Source of the DNA: Thermoflexales bacterium
GTDB lineage: Bacteria > Chloroflexota > Anaerolineae > S140-20
NCBI GenBank assembly: GCA_015484715.1
Contig: WFUY01000191.1
Span: forward strand, 1 to 9,981
DNA length: 9,981 bases
Direction of reading: 5' to 3'
Below, one piece after another: positions 1 to 7,472 of this stretch. Within the stretch, counting starts at the first letter, position 1, and each line of letters begins with the position of its first letter. Below the pieces are notes generated by a model. The model was not told where the DNA came from, did not search any database, and saw nothing but the letters and a program-made list of their open reading frames with translations. The position numbers and the translations under genes are program-made.

Positions 1-5
1 CTCAT

Positions 6-30
6 CGGGCGAGGGGGCGGCCCTCGCCCG
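6..30. repeat. GC-rich inverted repeat (hairpin)
   Basis: A perfect 10-base inverted repeat: 6-15 (CGGGCGAGGG) pairs with 21-30, leaving a 5-base loop. It lies beyond the end of the Uma2 gene and next to the longer hairpin at 53-86. There is no T-rich run on either side, so it is not a classical intrinsic terminator. It may be part of a tandem transcription-end structure, or the end structure of a gene outside the window. What lies to its left cannot be seen. Confidence 0.5.
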
Positions 31-52
31 ACGGAGAATCTGGTGAAACGAT

Positions 53-86
53 CAGGTGCCGGGCACTCCCACGTGCCCGGCACCTG
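53..86 (-). terminator. Long hairpin downstream of the Uma2 gene, probable terminator
   Basis: A perfect 14-base inverted repeat: 53-66 (CAGGTGCCGGGCAC) pairs with 73-86, with a 6-base loop at 67-72. It starts 20 bases past the stop codon of the minus-strand Uma2 gene, where a terminator is expected. Read on the minus strand it is followed by ATCGTTTC, which holds only three Ts in a row; read on the plus strand it is followed by CGCTCTTTC. The T tract is poor in both directions, so termination is inferred from position and stem strength. Each arm is itself nearly palindromic (GTGCCGGGCAC at 56-66, GTGCCCGGCAC at 73-83), which is typical of dispersed palindromic repeats, so a repeat element is the alternative. 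Confidence 0.5.
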
Positions 87-106
87 CGCTCTTTCGCCCT
101 CGGCGC

Positions 107-673
107 TTAACTCGCGACCAAGTCTGAGACCCGCGCCCGGAAGCCGGGCAGCAGTGGCGACGTCAACTCATCCTCCTCCCGCCAGGTGCCCACCAGGCGT
201 AGCACCCCCTCCTGCCGTCGGTAGACCTCGATGGTCCGGGCCCTCCAGTCCACGATCCAGTACTCCTGCACCCCCCGCAGCGAGTAGAGCTTCAGCTTCA
301 CCACCCGATCTCGGCGCTCCTTGGAGGTGCCGGGGGAGAGCACTTCCACAACCAATTCCGGCGCGCTGTGCAGGTGTCCATCTTCCCCCAGGATCGCCTG
401 CAACCGCTCATCGCTCACCCAGACGACATCCGGTACCACGTCGTTCTCGTCGTCGAAGACCAGGCCGGGTGCTGGTGCAACGTGACCGAAACCACTTGTG
501 TGACACCAGTTGGTTAAAGCCGCTGCAATGGCGTTACACGTAGTCTGATGATGCCAGTGGGGTTGCTTGGACATCAGAAGCTCTCCGTCAACGATTTCGT
601 AGCGGATGCCGTCCTCGGGCAGCAGGTCTAGATCGGCCCGCGTCCAGCGGATGGGCGTTGTGGTAACAGCCAT
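107..673 (-). CDS. Uma2-family PD-(D/E)XK nuclease-fold protein
   Basis: Encodes 188 residues, a normal length for the Uma2 (DUF820) family, which has the restriction-endonuclease-like PD-(D/E)XK fold and is often present in many copies in Chloroflexota and Cyanobacteria. Its cellular role is not established. Visible family features, in order: the N-terminal YEIVDGEL block (25-32), VPDVVWV with the acidic residue D82, VVEVLSPGTSKERRD with E110, then K126/K128 and the hallmark GVQEYWIVD (134-142). All putative active-site residues are present, so it looks intact. I chose the ATG at 673 because GAGGAGG (680-686) lies 6 bases upstream and because the predicted transcript begins near 707. The longer in-frame TTG (742) and ATG (715) starts overlap the promoter. 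The gene follows mutS on the same strand but has its own promoter. Sampled G+C (32/60 and 37/60 on two lines) is below that of the housekeeping genes, consistent with an accessory gene. Confidence 0.88.
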   Translation of the reverse strand: MAVTTTPIRWTRADLDLLPEDGIRYEIVDGELLMSKQPHWHHQTTCNAIAAALTNWCHTSGFGHVAPAPGLVFDDENDVVPDVVWVSDERLQAILGEDGHLHSAPELVVEVLSPGTSKERRDRVVKLKLYSLRGVQEYWIVDWRARTIEVYRRQEGVLRLVGTWREEDELTSPLLPGFRARVSDLVAS

Positions 674-713
674 TGGAAGCCTCCTCTCATCCCAACTCCC
701 AACTCCCTTTTCC

Positions 714-742
714 ATTGTAGCATATCCCGGCTTCCGGGGCAA
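714..742 (-). promoter_or_regulatory. Promoter of the Uma2 gene
   Basis: On the minus strand, a -35 box TTGCCC (737-742) and a -10 box TACAAT (714-719) are separated by exactly 17 bases (720-736). Transcription should start near 707, giving a leader of about 34 bases ahead of the ATG at 673. The first transcribed bases include a tandem 7-mer (CCCAACT twice, 691-704 on the plus strand). The same TACAAT box with a 17-base spacer recurs in the plus-strand promoter at 8899-8927, which supports both calls. Confidence 0.7.
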
Positions 743-764
743 GGTCGAAACCCTGGTGATAGCG

Positions 765-3347
765 CTACTTCATCCGCTGTTGCCACTCGTAGAGCTTGTT
801 CAGCGCTTCCAGAGGGGTCAGGCTGTTGATGTCCAGCGTCTTCAGTTCCTCGAGGATGGGATCGTGGTCGGTGAAGAGGGTCAGTTGTACGGGGGTCTCT
901 TCTTCCTCGCGTTGACCGGGGCGTAACTCACCGCTCTCCAACCCTGCCAGGAGCTCCTCGGCCCGGTGGATGACGGCCCGGGGCAATCCGGCCAGTTGTG
1001 CCACGTGGATGCCGTAGCTCTTGTCCGCCCCGCCGGGCACGACCTGGTGCAGGAAGACGACCTGGTCTCCCTCCTCGGCCACGGCCATGTTCACGTTCTC
1101 CACCCCCGGAAGCCGCTCGGCCAGCGCCGTCAGTTCGTGGTAGTGGGTGGCGAAGAGGGTCTTGGCCCCCAGCCGGGGATGGTTGTGGATGTACTCGACG
1201 ACGGCCCAGGCGATGGAGAGGCCGTCGTAGGTGCTCGTCCCCCGTCCGATCTCGTCCAGGATGAGCAGGCTGCGGCGGGTGGCGTGGTGGAGGATGTGGG
1301 CCGTCTCCACCATCTCGACCATAAAGGTGGACTGGCCGGCCGCCACCTCGTCCTGAGCCCCGATGCGGGTGAAGATGCGGTCCACCAGGCCGATGCGGGC
1401 CCGGCGGGCCGGGACGAAGCTGCCCATCTGGGCCATCAGGACGATGAGGGCAGCCTGGCGCAGGTAGACGCTCTTGCCCGCCATATTGGGGCCGGTGACG
1501 ATGAGGATGCGCCGCCGCCGGTCCAGGTGGAGGTCGTTGGGCGTGAAAGTCTCCCCCTCCAGTGTCTGCTCGACGACGGGGTGGCGGCCCGCCTCGATCT
1601 CCAGCAGGTCCTCGTCGGTCAGTTCCGGGCGCACGTAGTCGTTGCGGCGGGCCACCTCCGCCAGCGTGGTCACCACGTCCAGCCGGGCGATGGCCCGGGC
1701 CGTCTCCAACAGAGTCGCCGCGTGGGCGGCCACCTGCTGGCAGACCTCCCGGAAGAGGCGCGTCTCGACCTCGCTGCGCTGCTCCTCGGCGTTGAGGATC
1801 AGCGATTCGTACTCCTTGAGCTCCGGCGTGATGTACCGCTCGGCGTTGACCAGCGTCTGCTTGCGGATGTAGTCGGAGGGCACCCGGGAGGCGTTGGCCT
1901 TGGTCACCTCGATGTAGTAGCCGAAGACCTTGTTGTATCCTACCTTGAGGGTCTTGATCCCCGTGCGCTCCCGCTCCCGCTGCTCCAGGCGGGCCACCCA
2001 GCCTCGGGCGTCGCGGGCCGCCGTCAGGAGGGCGTCCAGTTCTGGGGAGAAGCCGGGGCGGATCACCCCGCCCTGGCCGGGGGAAGCAGGCGGGTCGTCG
2101 GTGATGGCCTGGGCGATGAGTTCGGCCACCTCCGGGCAGGGGTTCAGCGCCCTCGCCAGCCCCTCGACGACGGGATGGGCCGCCGTCAGGGGGTGCAGCG
2201 CCTCCTGCAGTCGGGGCACCGCCTCCAGCGCCTTGCGAATGCCCACCAGGTCGCGGGGCGTCGCCGTTCCGCCGACGACGCGGTTGGTCAGCCGCTCCAG
2301 GTCGGGCAGCCGCTTCAGCGCCCGGCGGACGGCAGCCCGGGCCACGCCGTCCTCATAGAAGGCTTCCACCTGGTCCAGCCGCCGCTCCAGGGCCTCTCGG
2401 TCCAGGAGGGGCTGTCCCATCCAGATGCGCAGCAGCCGGCCTCCCATCGGTGTCTGGGTCCGGTCGAGGACGCCGAGGAGGGAGCCCCGCTTGCCGCCAC
2501 CCCGGATTGGCTCCGTCAGTTCCAGGTTGCGCCGGGTGGCGGGGTCCAGGAGCATAAAGCGGCGGGTGCTGTAGGTGGAGAGGCCCGTCAACTGGGCCAG
2601 CGCCCGCTTCTGGGTCTCCCGCAGGTACTGGACGATGGCCCCGGCGGCCCGGATGGCCAAGGGCTTCCCCTCGCAGCCGAAGCCGGCCAGGGTGGCGACG
2701 CCGAACTGCTCCATCAGGGCCTGGCGGGCCGTCTCCTGCTCGAACTGCCAGTCGGGGCGGGGGGTGACGTGGGTCGTCTCGGGCAGCCAGCCATCCGCCC
2801 GGCCCTGGAGGGCCTCGGGGAGCAGGCACTCGCGGGGGGAGAGGCGGGCCAGCTCCTCTTGGAGCAGGGTGGTCACCTCCTCGCCCTCCAGTTGGGTGGT
2901 GGCGAACTCGCCGGTGGTGATCTCGGCGTAGGCCAGGCCGGCCCGTCCCTCGATCACGACGAGGGCGGCCAGGTAGTTGGGGCGCTTCTCCTCCAGGAGG
3001 GTCGGCTCGACGACGGTCCCAGGGGTGACGATCCGCACCACCTCTCGGGGGACCAGCCCCTTGACCGGGGCGTCGCCCACCTGCTCGGCGATGGCCACCC
3101 GATAGCCCTTCTCGATGAGGCGGGCGATGTAGCCCTCGACGGCGTGGTGGGGGACGCCGGCCATCGGCACCCGCTCCCCTTTGGCGACCGGGCGGGAGGT
3201 GAGGACCAGGTCCAGCTCCTGGGCCACGATCTCCGCGTCCCGGTCGAAGGTCTCGTAGAAGTCGCCCAGCCGGAAGAAGAGAATGGCGTCGGGGTGCTGG
3301 CGTTTGAGTTCCAGGTACTGACGGCGAATGGGGGTGGGTTTGGACAT
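765..3347 (-). CDS. mutS: DNA mismatch repair protein MutS
   Basis: MutS1-type mismatch sensor of 860 residues (E. coli MutS has 853). It binds base mismatches and small loops as a dimer and, as an ATP-driven clamp, recruits MutL. The mismatch-reading motif is present as GDFYE at residues 28-32; F30 and E32 match the Phe-x-Glu wedge. The ATPase domain has Walker A GPNMAGKS (619-626, Lys625) and Walker B LLILDEIGRGTS (Asp698-Glu699), followed by the FATHYHEL switch block. The C-terminus ends in the family-typical SLTPLEALNKLYEW stretch. Connector, lever and clamp regions occupy the middle, so the protein looks complete. I start it at the ATG at 3347, where MSKPTPIRRQYLELK matches the usual MutS N-terminus; the 37 upstream in-frame codons read like out-of-frame sequence. 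There is no clear Shine-Dalgarno site, but the preceding gene stops only 20 bases upstream, so translation may rely on coupling. No mutL is in view. Confidence 0.97.
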   Translation of the reverse strand: MSKPTPIRRQYLELKRQHPDAILFFRLGDFYETFDRDAEIVAQELDLVLTSRPVAKGERVPMAGVPHHAVEGYIARLIEKGYRVAIAEQVGDAPVKGLVPREVVRIVTPGTVVEPTLLEEKRPNYLAALVVIEGRAGLAYAEITTGEFATTQLEGEEVTTLLQEELARLSPRECLLPEALQGRADGWLPETTHVTPRPDWQFEQETARQALMEQFGVATLAGFGCEGKPLAIRAAGAIVQYLRETQKRALAQLTGLSTYSTRRFMLLDPATRRNLELTEPIRGGGKRGSLLGVLDRTQTPMGGRLLRIWMGQPLLDREALERRLDQVEAFYEDGVARAAVRRALKRLPDLERLTNRVVGGTATPRDLVGIRKALEAVPRLQEALHPLTAAHPVVEGLARALNPCPEVAELIAQAITDDPPASPGQGGVIRPGFSPELDALLTAARDARGWVARLEQRERERTGIKTLKVGYNKVFGYYIEVTKANASRVPSDYIRKQTLVNAERYITPELKEYESLILNAEEQRSEVETRLFREVCQQVAAHAATLLETARAIARLDVVTTLAEVARRNDYVRPELTDEDLLEIEAGRHPVVEQTLEGETFTPNDLHLDRRRRILIVTGPNMAGKSVYLRQAALIVLMAQMGSFVPARRARIGLVDRIFTRIGAQDEVAAGQSTFMVEMVETAHILHHATRRSLLILDEIGRGTSTYDGLSIAWAVVEYIHNHPRLGAKTLFATHYHELTALAERLPGVENVNMAVAEEGDQVVFLHQVVPGGADKSYGIHVAQLAGLPRAVIHRAEELLAGLESGELRPGQREEEETPVQLTLFTDHDPILEELKTLDINSLTPLEALNKLYEWQQRMK

Positions 3348-3367
3348 CGGGGGTTCAGGTTCAAGAC

Positions 3368-4063
3368 TCAGAGGCTGGCAGCCTCGTCCAGCGCGGCGAT
3401 GACCTGGCGGCGCAGCCGGCCGGAGAGGGCCTGGGTCCGACCGGCTCCGCGCAGCCACTTTTTCAACCGTCGGAGGGGGAGGGCCGGCAGCGGCGCACCG
3501 TTGGCCTTCAGCTCCACCTCGGGGTTGGTGAAGAGGACGACGACCCGCATCGGCACCTCCTCCCCCGGTAGGGCCTTCTCGAAGAGGGCCTGCATCTTAC
3601 GCAAGGCGGCCTCCGCCTCCCGCTCCGGGTCGCCCAGGGGCTCGTCCCGGCCCACCAGACGCCAGTAGAGGCTGGCCCGGTGGTGCCACCGCCCGTCCTC
3701 CCCGTACCACACCTGACCTCGCTGGCCTTTGAGCAGGAAGAGGGTGACGATGCCCGGCTCCACCAGCACCGCCGGGACGGGCAGGGCGTAGGCGTAGAAG
3801 GTGTAACGATCGTCAAGCCCTTTGAGGGCCTGGGCGACCACGGTGTCGGCCCGGTATTGAGGCATATAGCGGTTGGCCAGGTAGAGGCTGACGCGCGTGG
3901 TCAGGAAACCGACGATGAGGGTGATGAAGGGGATGACCGGCACCTCGGGCCGCAGGAAGGAGAAGGCGGTCCCCGTCAGCAGGATGGCGATGCCCGACAG
4001 GCCGGTCCACTGGGCCAGCTTCTCCCGACGGGTGGCAAAGGCGGTGTTGACGACGAGTTTCAT
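3368..4063 (-). CDS. Two-helix membrane protein with degenerate NERD-like region
   Basis: Encodes 231 residues and is not matched confidently to a named family. Two hydrophobic helices are visible at about 19-37 and 41-63, so it is probably anchored in the inner membrane with a soluble C-terminal part. Residues about 72-126 resemble the nuclease-related NERD layout: an L..L.d.y helix, VEPGIVTLFLLKGQRGQV, then GEDGRW. The VVVLFTNPEVEL block followed by LRRLKKWLR near the C-terminus is also NERD-like. The acidic residues of an active NERD site are missing: the ExK position reads LLK at 110-112, and no Asp occupies the preceding strand. I infer a non-catalytic derivative. The start ATG (4063) overlaps the fabF stop in an ATGA, and AGGAG (4071-4075) lies 7 bases upstream. 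It ends 20 bases before mutS, so it belongs to the same operon. The NERD resemblance is by eye only. Confidence 0.82.
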   Translation of the reverse strand: MKLVVNTAFATRREKLAQWTGLSGIAILLTGTAFSFLRPEVPVIPFITLIVGFLTTRVSLYLANRYMPQYRADTVVAQALKGLDDRYTFYAYALPVPAVLVEPGIVTLFLLKGQRGQVWYGEDGRWHHRASLYWRLVGRDEPLGDPEREAEAALRKMQALFEKALPGEEVPMRVVVLFTNPEVELKANGAPLPALPLRRLKKWLRGAGRTQALSGRLRRQVIAALDEAASL

Positions 4064-5319
4064 CGGACGGCTCCTAGGACGAGACAGGCGTTCTGGCCGC
4101 CCAACCCGAAGGAGTTGGAGAGCACAACCCGCACGTCGGCCCGTCGCGCCTCGTTGGGCACGTAGTCCAGGTCGCACTCGGGGTCGGGCGTCTCGTAGTT
4201 GATGGTGGGGTGGATGATCCCGTGGTGGATGATCAGGGCACAGACGGCGGCTTCGATGGCTCCGGCCCCGCCCATCGGGTGCCCCAGCATAGACTTGGTG
4301 GAGCTGATGGGGATGTTGTAGGCCTGCTCGCCAAAGAGGGTCTTGATGGCCAGGGTCTCCACGGCGTCGTTGATGGGCGTGGAGGTACCGTGGGCGTTGA
4401 TGTAGTCCACGTCGTCGGGGGTCAGGCCGGCGTCCTCCAGCGCCCAGCGCATGGCCCGGATGGCCCCGGCCCCCGTGGGATCGGGGGCGGCGATGTGGTA
4501 GGCGTCGGAGGCGGAGGCGTGGCCCAGCACTTCGGCGTAGATGCGGGCCCCTCGGGCGCGGGCGTGGGCCAGGCTCTCCAGGATCAGGATGCCGGCCCCC
4601 TCGCTGAAGACGAAGCCATCCCGGTCGGCGTCGAAGGGGCGGCTGGCCCGCTCCGGCTCGTCGTTGCGGGTGGAGAGGGCCCGCATCGCGGCGAAGCCGG
4701 CGAAGGCGACCTCGTGGATGAGCGCTTCCACGCCGCCGGCGATCACCAGGTCGGCGGCCCCTCGCCGGATCAGTTCGCAAGCCTCGCCCACGGCCTGGGT
4801 TCCGGTGGCGCAGGCGCTGGTCACCGTCGTGGTGGGGCCTTGAGCGCCGAAGAAGCGGCTGATGTGGAAGGCAGGCATGTTGGGGATGGAAGCGGGGAGG
4901 GCGAAGGGGCTGACTCGTTGCCATCCCTTCTGCCACAGGACCCGCATCTGCTGGGCGGCCATGTCGAAGCCCCCCATCGCCGTGCCCACCACCACGCCGA
5001 CCCGCTCCGGGTTGGCCCAGCCGTTGTTGAAGCCGGCGTCGGCGATGGCCTCTTGGGCCGTCGCCACGGCGACCTGGGAACTGCGGGCCATCCGGCGGGC
5101 CTCCTTGAAGCCGACGTACTTCTGGGGCTCGAAGCCCTTCAGTTCGCCGGCGATCCGGCTGGGGTAGCCGGTGGCGTCGAAGAGGGTGATCGGCCCGATG
5201 CCCGACCGGCCAGCGATCAGCCCCTCCCACGTCTCCTGCACGGTGAGTCCCAGGGGGGTCATCAGGCCCAACCCGGTGATCACCACGCGCTGCTCATCAC
5301 TGCGATGGTTGTGGTTCAT
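4060..5319 (-). CDS. fabF: Beta-ketoacyl-ACP synthase II (FabF)
   Basis: A 419-residue condensing enzyme of type II fatty-acid synthesis. It condenses malonyl-ACP with acyl-ACP to extend the chain by two carbons in the cytosol. The thiolase-fold hallmarks are intact: nucleophile Cys170 in VTSACATGTQA, His310 in NAHGTSTPIND, Lys342 in SSTKSMLGH and His347 in GHPMGGAGA. These lie exactly seven residues after the E. coli FabF positions 163, 303, 335 and 340. The glycine-rich NSFGLGGQNA near the C-terminus is also typical. The ATG at 5319 sits in an ATGA overlap with the stop of the methyltransferase, with AGGAG (5323-5327) close upstream, inside the end of that gene. The stop overlaps the next start in the same way. 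FabB or a polyketide-type KAS is less likely given the length and motifs. It shares an operon with plsX but is separated from it by the methyltransferase module. Confidence 0.96.
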   Translation of the reverse strand: MNHNHRSDEQRVVITGLGLMTPLGLTVQETWEGLIAGRSGIGPITLFDATGYPSRIAGELKGFEPQKYVGFKEARRMARSSQVAVATAQEAIADAGFNNGWANPERVGVVVGTAMGGFDMAAQQMRVLWQKGWQRVSPFALPASIPNMPAFHISRFFGAQGPTTTVTSACATGTQAVGEACELIRRGAADLVIAGGVEALIHEVAFAGFAAMRALSTRNDEPERASRPFDADRDGFVFSEGAGILILESLAHARARGARIYAEVLGHASASDAYHIAAPDPTGAGAIRAMRWALEDAGLTPDDVDYINAHGTSTPINDAVETLAIKTLFGEQAYNIPISSTKSMLGHPMGGAGAIEAAVCALIIHHGIIHPTINYETPDPECDLDYVPNEARRADVRVVLSNSFGLGGQNACLVLGAVR

Positions 5320-7472
5320 CCTCTCCTCTTTCTTTCGTCCGACTCCTCGATGTTAGCGGTCACTGTGATGGTCTCTTGGATCGCCTGGCGTATGGCCTCC
5401 TCGGCTTCTCTGGACTCGGCTTGACAGAGTTCGTCGAACAGCGTTGCCAGCCTCTCCTGCTCGCTCAAGGTGAGCCTGAGCGGGTTCAGGACAGGCAGGC
5501 GGTCCATCTCCCTGGGCTCGATCTTGATGGTGTCACCGCCGTAGGTACGGCCTACCTGTCGCAGGGCTGCTTTGGTCATCCGCGAGTTCAGCACGGCAAG
5601 AAAAGCCTTCAGCATCTGTTCGTCCCGACCGGTGGCGGGGATTGGGTAGATGCAAAGGAAGACGTTAAGGGCCAGCACACCGGCCAGGTTGTAGATGAAA
5701 CGTGATCGCTTGCGGCTCAGGTAGGTGAAGTAGATGGGGGCGGGGTCGCGCTGTTCCATCGTGTACCAGAGAGGCCGGGTTCTGACCAGGCTGCGCTCGT
5801 GCAAATGCTGGGCTTCACCCCATCGGATGTAGAGAGCTTCTGGGGTATCGGGCTGTACCGGTCCTGTCAGGTACAGCAGCCAGCGCTTCTTCCCCTCCCG
5901 GCCCAGCCGGTCGAAGTCATCCTCGGTAAAAGCATACCCCGGCGCTTCACGGGTCTTGGTCAGTACAGGGCGCAAGTTGGTTGGATCAACCCCCCAGCGC
6001 TTCACCTCATCGTCCGAAAGCACGAAGAAGGCATTGGCACCGGTGGCGATGCCCCGTACAATGCGGGCGAGCGAAGCGAGGGGAACAAGCCGTCCATCGT
6101 CGTGGTTGTTATGCCCGATGACCGTCCATTTGCGATCCGGCTCCAAGGTGGAAAGGCGAAGCCTTCGCCGATGCCCCCAGTCGATGTCTCCCTCACCCTC
6201 TTGCTCAACCGCATCGAGTATCGGTTCCACTCCAGGCCACCGGTGCACCTGTAGGTGTACGACCCAGTCACGGGGAGGAGCGCCCGGCCCTTCGATCAGC
6301 GTGATACAGGCTGCGGTGTCCACGCCTTCGAAAACGGGAAAGGTTTCGTCAAAGCTGACGATGGCCCGCAAGCGTAGCTCCCGTCGAACAAAAGCTTTGA
6401 TCTGATTGCTGTAGAAAGCCTCGAATACCGTTGCCGGTGTGATGAAAGCCATTCGGCCATCGGGCGCGAGCATCCGGCTGGCCTGGATGAAGAAGTGGGC
6501 GAACAGGCTGGAAAAACGGCTGAGCTTGACGCCGAACTCTTGCTCCGCGACCGTTGCCCAGGTAGACTTGTAAGCTTCAGGCAGGCGGTGGTGCCGTGTG
6601 TACGGCGGATTGCAGATAATGGCGTCGAACTTCTCGGAGAAGGTGGTCGGGGCGGTCGTTGCCATCCCCGGCAGGGCCATCTGACGCACGTCAAGCGTGT
6701 ACGCTGCCGTGGGCTCCCGCAGGATCGCGGCCGGCTCTCCTCGGGGTAGCAAGAAGTCGTCCCACCGCAGGCGAAGCCAAACGCTTGAAGGGTATCGCAG
6801 CAAGAGATTGGTCAGGCCCATTAGGAAGACCAAAGGGCTGATCTCAACGCCCGCCACACTTTGCAGGGCGGTTTCCGAGGATGCTCCTCGTTGGATCAAC
6901 CGGTTTATCGCTGCCAGCAAGAGGACACCGGAGCCAAAAGCTGGGTCCAGTACCCGGTCGGTAGGCGATTGGATAGCCCATTGGCTCATCAGTTGGGCGA
7001 TGGGCCAGGGGGTCCAGAACTGCCCCGGTGCGCGACGGGCACGCTGGGGGATCCACGCTGCGTAAGCATCCCCGATGACGTCTTCGGAAGCCCGTTGCAG
7101 CGCCTCCGCCAGGGTTGCGATCTGGGGAACCCGGAGGACCAAGCCGGACCGCAGGGCCAGGAGGTCTAGGATGGAAGAAGGTTGTGGTTCGATTCCCAAG
7201 GCTCTCAGTAGAGCGTTGCTGTGGGAGGTGAGGAACTGGACTGGGATTGCGACGGGCAGCGCATCAGCATCCAGTTGGTAACTAATCAGGCCCCGTAGCA
7301 CCAGGTTGAGTGCGGCTTGGTGAGCAAGCACCTGCTCATCTACGGGAGCATCCCAGCCGTGAAGCCGTGCCCACTTCCTCATTTCCTCGCCGGAGGCGGT
7401 CGGCACCAGCCGCACCAGCTTTTCTGCCAGGGGCAATGTTAGGGCTTCGAGCAATTCGCGGGCACCGGTCAT
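5316..7472 (-). CDS. N6-adenine DNA methyltransferase (TaqI/Eco57I type)
   Basis: A 718-residue DNA methyltransferase expected to transfer methyl from S-adenosylmethionine to adenine N6 at a specific site. In order: an N-terminal helical region of about 130 residues, motif X GQFWTP, the SAM-binding motif I DPAFGSG (176-182), the catalytic motif IV NPPY (288-291), then a large C-terminal region with TaqI/Eco57I-style target-recognition features (RGIATGANAFFVLS, AVLNSRMTKAALRQVGRTYGG, IEPREMDRLPV). This order is the gamma class. I see no PD-(D/E)XK nuclease motif in the N-terminus, so it looks like a methyltransferase only, either orphan or with a partner elsewhere, although a fused type IIG enzyme cannot be ruled out by eye. 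I use the ATG at 7472: it overlaps the upstream stop (ATGA) and has GGAG 9 bases before it. The in-frame extension up to 7664 is Arg/Pro/Gly-rich out-of-frame sequence. Sampled lines (31-38 of 60 G+C) are lower than in fabF (41/60), suggesting transfer. Confidence 0.92.
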   Translation of the reverse strand: MTGARELLEALTLPLAEKLVRLVPTASGEEMRKWARLHGWDAPVDEQVLAHQAALNLVLRGLISYQLDADALPVAIPVQFLTSHSNALLRALGIEPQPSSILDLLALRSGLVLRVPQIATLAEALQRASEDVIGDAYAAWIPQRARRAPGQFWTPWPIAQLMSQWAIQSPTDRVLDPAFGSGVLLLAAINRLIQRGASSETALQSVAGVEISPLVFLMGLTNLLLRYPSSVWLRLRWDDFLLPRGEPAAILREPTAAYTLDVRQMALPGMATTAPTTFSEKFDAIICNPPYTRHHRLPEAYKSTWATVAEQEFGVKLSRFSSLFAHFFIQASRMLAPDGRMAFITPATVFEAFYSNQIKAFVRRELRLRAIVSFDETFPVFEGVDTAACITLIEGPGAPPRDWVVHLQVHRWPGVEPILDAVEQEGEGDIDWGHRRRLRLSTLEPDRKWTVIGHNNHDDGRLVPLASLARIVRGIATGANAFFVLSDDEVKRWGVDPTNLRPVLTKTREAPGYAFTEDDFDRLGREGKKRWLLYLTGPVQPDTPEALYIRWGEAQHLHERSLVRTRPLWYTMEQRDPAPIYFTYLSRKRSRFIYNLAGVLALNVFLCIYPIPATGRDEQMLKAFLAVLNSRMTKAALRQVGRTYGGDTIKIEPREMDRLPVLNPLRLTLSEQERLATLFDELCQAESREAEEAIRQAIQETITVTANIEESDERKRRG

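Noticed and set aside
174..188. A further copy of the repeat arm inside the Uma2 gene (CCTCCCGCCAGGT), and ACCTGCGGGGG at 9242 in the phosphorylase
   Set aside because: Both are imperfect, single and within coding sequence; chance matches to a GC-rich motif are expected.
726..738. Terminator for mutS at the CCCGG/CCGGG hairpin
   Set aside because: It is a 5-base stem with a 3-base loop and no T tract, and it lies inside the spacer of the Uma2 promoter. I see no convincing terminator after mutS.
966..3668. A 900-codon open frame on the plus strand across mutS
   Set aside because: It is antisense to an unmistakable mutS, has a Gly/Val/Asp/Leu-rich composition with no domain motifs, and arises from high G+C at third positions. 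The same applies to the 404-codon plus-strand frame opposite fabF (4210-5424).
3368..5230. A 620-codon minus-strand frame that would extend the membrane protein upstream through fabF
   Set aside because: The upstream 389 codons read fabF out of frame and are Arg/Pro/Gly/His-rich. The ATG at 4063 with AGGAG and the ATGA overlap is the natural start.
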